DNA of 25,571 nt from Phycisphaerales bacterium UBA2218 (lineage in GTDB: Bacteria; Planctomycetota; Phycisphaerae; Sedimentisphaerales; Anaerobacaceae). Position 1 is the first letter of the stretch, and the number at the start of each line of letters is the position of its first letter. This document shows, piece by piece, positions 23,118 to 25,571 of this stretch. Below the pieces are notes generated by a model that was not told the origin of the DNA, did no database searches, and saw only the letters and a program-made list of their open reading frames with translations. Position numbers and translations under genes: made by a program. Location of the stretch: NCBI GenBank assembly GCA_002327785.1, contig DCUI01000056.1:1-25571 (forward strand). The letters run 5' to 3'.

Positions 23118-23633
23118 ATGCCGAATATGCCTGCAAAGTTCACTCGACTGGAATTGGTCATCATCGTAGCCTCGTTGGTGGTCCTGCTGTTCAGCAACCA
23201 GCCGCCGGAACCGGGAAATGCCGATGTCCGCAGGAACATTGAGCCGCCGGCAGACGTTCGGGGCCAGGGCCCGCTTTCGCAGGTCCAACTCGATTCGCCA
23301 CGGGGGGGGGAGGTTTCGGCCGATAGCTCCGAGGCACGACAACCAGCCGCGATTACGCCCGATAACCCAAAGATGGAATCGGTGCCCCGGCCAGAACCGC
23401 AATCCAAGCGGATCGGTATGGTCGATGCAAGGAAATGCGATTCACTCAAGTACCCTAACCTTATGTACGGGGAGATCACGGTCCGCTGGGTGTGGAACGG
23501 GACGAAGTTCGAGCCGCAGAAGGTCTGTGAGGTCAGGGAGAGCAACGGCATCGTCACCATCTGGAGTTTCGACGATCGCCACAAAGGCGTGGTGATTTCC
23601 GAGCTGCCGCCCGATCAGGTCCCGACATACTGA
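23118..23633 (+). CDS. Membrane-anchored protein with type IV pilin-like N-terminus
   Basis: 171 residues from ATG 23118 (MPNMPAKFTRLELVIIVASL). The segment FTRLELVIIVASLVVLLF matches the FTLIEL hydrophobic helix of type IV pilins/pseudopilins, with the conserved Glu at +5, but the residue before Phe is Lys rather than the Gly usually needed for prepilin peptidase. It therefore may act as a plain N-terminal anchor. Residues about 35-110 are Pro/Ser-rich and low complexity; the C-terminal 70 residues are a compact domain (RWVWNGTKFEPQKVCEVRESNGIVTIWSFDD) with no recognised family. A run of nine G (23302-23310) interrupts the disordered part. It has its own promoter and ends 3 nt from the convergent deoC stop. 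Confidence 0.6.
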   Translation: MPNMPAKFTRLELVIIVASLVVLLFSNQPPEPGNADVRRNIEPPADVRGQGPLSQVQLDSPRGGEVSADSSEARQPAAITPDNPKMESVPRPEPQSKRIGMVDARKCDSLKYPNLMYGEITVRWVWNGTKFEPQKVCEVRESNGIVTIWSFDDRHKGVVISELPPDQVPTY

Positions 23634-23636
23634 TCG

Positions 23637-24323
23637 TCATTTCATCCCAAGTCGTCGCTTGCACTCATTGAGGATTTCCGCCGTCCGGCTGGCCCCCACC
23701 CGCGTGACTCCCAAAGCCCGGACTTCCAGCAGCCTGTCAAGGTCGCGGACGCCGCCGGCTGCCTTCACTTGGACGGTTGTAGGCGAGTGCTGCCGCATCA
23801 GCTTGAGGTCTTCGGTCGCTGCGCCGCCTGAACCGTAGCCTGTGGAGGTCTTCACCCAATCGGCCCCGAGCCGCCCGCAGATCTCGCAGAGCTTGATCTT
23901 CTGATCGTTGTTGAGGTAGCAGTTCTCGAAGATCACCTTGACCTTCCGGCCGTGCTTGTGCGTCAGATCGATCACGGCGGCGAGTTCCGAACGGACGTAG
24001 TCCCAGTCCCCGCTGAGGACCTTGCTGATGTTGACGACCATGTCCAATTCCTGCCCGCCGTCGGCGAGCGCCTGTTTGGCCTCCGCCACTTTCACAGCGG
24101 TCGTATGCCCGCCATGGGGAAAACCAATCGTCGTACTCGCCTTGACCGCGCTGCCCTGAAGGATCTCCGCACACCGTTTGAGGTAGTACGGCAGGATGCA
24201 GACGCTGGCGACATCGTACTCGACGGCCAGCCGGCAGCCCTGCTCAAGCTCCCGGTCGGTCAGCACAGGGTTCAGCAGCGAGTGATCGATCATCTTGGCA
24301 ATACCCGAATACGTATAATCCAT
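23637..24323 (-). CDS. deoC: Deoxyribose-phosphate aldolase
   Basis: A 228-residue cytosolic TIM-barrel class I aldolase splitting 2-deoxyribose-5-phosphate into glyceraldehyde-3-phosphate and acetaldehyde in nucleoside catabolism. It starts YSGIAKMIDHSLLNPVLTD, then VCILPYYL, GFPHGGHTTAVKV, ELDMVVNISK (Asp94), the Schiff-base Lys158 in WVKTSTGYGSGGA, and VKAAGGVRD (Lys188) near the end. ATG 24323 has GAGGA 7 nt upstream; the longer frame to 24644 enters the SRP RNA locus. Its gene is divergent from ffs and convergent with the pilin-like gene, 3 nt apart. No other deo genes are adjacent. Confidence 0.95.
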   Translation of the reverse strand: MDYTYSGIAKMIDHSLLNPVLTDRELEQGCRLAVEYDVASVCILPYYLKRCAEILQGSAVKASTTIGFPHGGHTTAVKVAEAKQALADGGQELDMVVNISKVLSGDWDYVRSELAAVIDLTHKHGRKVKVIFENCYLNNDQKIKLCEICGRLGADWVKTSTGYGSGGAATEDLKLMRQHSPTTVQVKAAGGVRDLDRLLEVRALGVTRVGASRTAEILNECKRRLGMK

Positions 24324-24505
24324 CGCATGGTCCTCAGCAAAACACAGCCACGGGAAAGCCGGGCATTCCAACGACGAAGTTGTCTGCCCGGCGACAGACT
24401 TTATCACGGACTGCCTGTCCCCGGCAAGCCCGGAAGCCCTGCCGATTCCCGCGAGGGGACACTTGACAAGACGCCTGAAACCCAGGACGAAAATTGAATC
24501 TTTTG

Positions 24506-24535
24506 TTGGAAAGACATCGGCGGGTGTGGTATAGT
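24506..24535 (+). promoter_or_regulatory. Promoter of the SRP RNA gene
   Basis: TTGGAA (24506-24511) and TATAGT (24530-24535) are spaced by 18 nt. Transcription would start near 24542, some 90 nt before the recognisable SRP RNA core, so either the transcript has a 5' extension that is processed or a second start lies nearer. It diverges from deoC. Confidence 0.55.
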
Positions 24536-24631
24536 GCCGTCTTGTGGGTCGGGCAGGCTCTTTGATTCGGGAATAGTGGGGATATGATGGGCACGCCGAG
24601 CGCGAGGCATCGCGTTTGGCACCCTTTTGCC

Positions 24632-24727
24632 GGCCGGGTCCCATGCAGGCCGAGCCCGTGAACCTGGTCAGGCGGGGAACCGAGCAGCCATAAGCGGACG
24701 CTCAGCCGTGTGTGGGGGCACCCGGCC
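24632..24727 (+). ncRNA. ffs: Small (4.5S-type) signal recognition particle RNA
   Basis: GGCCGGGT (24632-24639) and ACCCGGCC (24720-24727) close a long hairpin of 96 nt. The apical conserved block holds GGTCAGGCGGGGAACCGAGC with the GGAA tetraloop, then AGCAGCCATAAGCGGAC, the Ffh-binding internal loop of domain IV. The RNA partners with Ffh to target nascent membrane proteins. TTTTT at 24732-24736 follows the stem, so the closing helix probably also terminates. A longer form starting near 24542 cannot be excluded; the 24542-24631 part shows no clear Alu domain. Confidence 0.88.
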
Positions 24728-24750
24728 GATCTTTTTGAATCTACAACTTA

Positions 24751-24770
24751 TTATTTACGATTTACGATTT
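24751..24770 (+). repeat. Left AT-rich flank repeats of the four-helix-bundle cassette
   Basis: TTATTTACGATTTACGATTT contains two tandem ATTTACG units, 15 nt after the ffs T-run and 21 nt before the start codon of the next gene. It is the counterpart, in inverted orientation, of 25137-25169. Confidence 0.7.
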
Positions 24771-24791
24771 GAAGAGAGGAGGGAGAACCCC

Positions 24792-25148
24792 ATGAATCGA
24801 CAGGAGCTGATCGAGAGGACCACGCAGTTTGCCCATCGCTGTGTCAAACTGGCCTTGGCTCTGCCGGAGACATCGCTCGGGCGGCACATCCGGTCGCAGT
24901 TGATCCGGTGTTCGACCGGAGTGGCGGCGAACTACCGGGCGGCCTGCCTCGCGCAGTCAAGAGCCGCATTTGTCGCCAAGTTGAGCATCGTCATTGAAGA
25001 AACCGATGAATCCTGCTTCTGGATGGAGTTTCTACTGGACGAGGGCTTGCTCTCAAAGAGGAAGGGCGATCCGTTGCTCGGTGAAGGCAAGGAACTGACC
25101 TCAATCTTGATCGCAGCAAGGCGCACGACCCGAAGCAATAGTAAATAG
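24792..25148 (+). CDS. Four-helix-bundle protein (23S rRNA intervening-sequence protein family)
   Basis: 118 residues. The sequence RTTQFAHRCVKLALALPETS, HIRSQLIRCSTGVAANYRAA and AKLSIVIEETDESCFWMEFL matches the small four-helix-bundle family first seen as ORFs inside 23S rRNA intervening sequences (S23/IVP, forming pentamers by recollection). Here it is in the chromosome, not in rRNA. The ATG 24792 has a strong GAGAGGAGG ribosome site just upstream; the frame is open to 24627, but that overlaps ffs. It sits between ffs and dnaX, flanked by inverted AT-rich repeats. Its last four codons and TAG stop (25137-25148) lie within the right repeat cluster, so the repeat and gene likely move as a unit. 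Function unknown. Confidence 0.88.
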   Translation: MNRQELIERTTQFAHRCVKLALALPETSLGRHIRSQLIRCSTGVAANYRAACLAQSRAAFVAKLSIVIEETDESCFWMEFLLDEGLLSKRKGDPLLGEGKELTSILIAARRTTRSNSK

Positions 25149-25169
25149 TAAATCGTCAATAGTAAATCC
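25137..25169 (-). repeat. Right AT-rich flank repeats of the four-helix-bundle cassette
   Basis: Read on the minus strand this is three tandem-like TTTACTATT units with a GACGATT interruption. Its core TTTACTATTGACGATTT (25166-25150) is identical to 3354-3370. The end of the upstream gene and the last bases before the dnaX ATG are built from it. Confidence 0.75.
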
Positions 25170-25170
25170 C

Positions 25171-25571
25171 ATGGCTTATACGGTTTTGGCACGGAAGTAC
25201 CGGTCCCAGACGTTCGACGACGTGGTGGGGCAAGAGCCGATCTCGAAGACGCTCAAGAACGCGATCGAGACCGGCCGGGTCGCTCATGCCTACTTGTTCA
25301 CCGGCACCCGTGGCGTCGGCAAGACCACCCTGGCGAGGATTCTCGCCAAAGCGCTCAATTGCCTGGAGGCGAAGGAGCCGACCACCACCCCCTGCCTCAA
25401 GTGTGGCAGTTGTGTCGCCATCAATACCGGAGAGGACATCGACGTGATCGAGATCGACGGGGCCTCGAACAACCGCGTCGACGAGATCCGCGAGCTGCGG
25501 GAGAACGCCATTTACCGCCCCGCTCGGGCCCGCTACAAGATCTACATCATCGACGAGGTACACATGCTGAC
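25171..25571 (+). CDS. dnaX: DNA polymerase III subunits gamma/tau, N-terminal part (runs off window)
   Basis: The first 133 residues of the clamp-loader ATPase that loads the sliding clamp. MAYTVLARKYRSQTFDDVVGQ is the family start. Walker A GTRGVGKT lies at 45-52. Zinc ligands are Cys64, Cys75, Cys78 and Cys81 (CLKCGSC). Walker B is IIDEVHML at 127-133. The frame is open to the right edge. No strong ribosome site precedes ATG 25171; the AT-rich repeat directly abuts it, so the insertion of the upstream cassette may have replaced the native leader. In many bacteria dnaX lies just after ffs, as it would here without the cassette. Confidence 0.96.
   Translation, partial: MAYTVLARKYRSQTFDDVVGQEPISKTLKNAIETGRVAHAYLFTGTRGVGKTTLARILAKALNCLEAKEPTTTPCLKCGSCVAINTGEDIDVIEIDGASNNRVDEIRELRENAIYRPARARYKIYIIDEVHML

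Noticed and set aside
24627..24791. Longer start for the four-helix-bundle gene
   Set aside because: It would translate the SRP RNA and the AT-rich repeat; the ATG at 24792 has a strong ribosome site.

Overview
The window looks like a chromosomal segment of a GC-rich, Gram-negative-type bacterium, most likely a planctomycete of the Phycisphaerae kind. This is inference from gene content: a ThuA-like secreted protein, an AP_endonuc_2-type sugar isomerase, a Phenol_MetA_deg-type outer-membrane barrel, a pilin-like N-terminus, a small SRP RNA close to dnaX, and peptidoglycan genes ftsW and murG. No rRNA or tRNA gene was seen, so the taxonomy cannot be fixed from the window.

Layout. 1-450: right end of an ISAs1-family insertion sequence. 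468-1535: a promoter with an operator-like dyad, a secreted FKBP_N-cyclophilin fusion and its terminator. 1535-3299 (minus): a CDP-alcohol phosphatidyltransferase and a radical SAM/SPASM protein. 3300-4011: a repeat-bearing gap, then apt. 4012-5165: an AT-richer island with its own promoter, encoding a DNA-binding protein with two ClpC-type N-terminal repeats and a small membrane coiled-coil protein. 5179-6740 (minus): prmC overlapping a comB-like gene by 4 nt. 6995-7927 (minus): an outer-membrane barrel. 8192-12898: ftsW, a secreted subtilisin-like protease and murG, a piece of a division/cell-wall cluster with a protease inserted. 12899-13200: a nest of perfect short palindromes. 13225-14259: the ThuA-like protein. 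14448-15022 (minus): a frameshifted HNH-AP2 homing-type endonuclease. 15502-16371 (minus): a TIM-barrel sugar isomerase. 16372-17262: a decayed mosaic holding an IS30-family transposase fragment joined to the 3' end of a glyoxalase II gene. 17270-21830 (minus): a secreted prolyl oligopeptidase and a SWIM-SNF2 helicase, probably co-transcribed from a promoter that overlaps a strong dyad. 21999-23633: a secreted propeller-like protein and a pilin-like membrane protein. 23637-24323 (minus): deoC. 24506-25571: SRP RNA (ffs), a four-helix-bundle gene carried between AT-rich repeats, and the 5' end of dnaX.

The most unusual items are the HTH-double Clp_N protein (a possible self-regulating sensor built from the ClpC substrate-receptor domain), the repeat-flanked four-helix-bundle cassette wedged between ffs and dnaX with a solo copy of its repeat 21 kb away, and a family of dispersed palindromic modules shared by several intergenic gaps. 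Housekeeping genes are intact; the broken genes are confined to the HNH and glyoxalase II loci and the truncated IS pieces.
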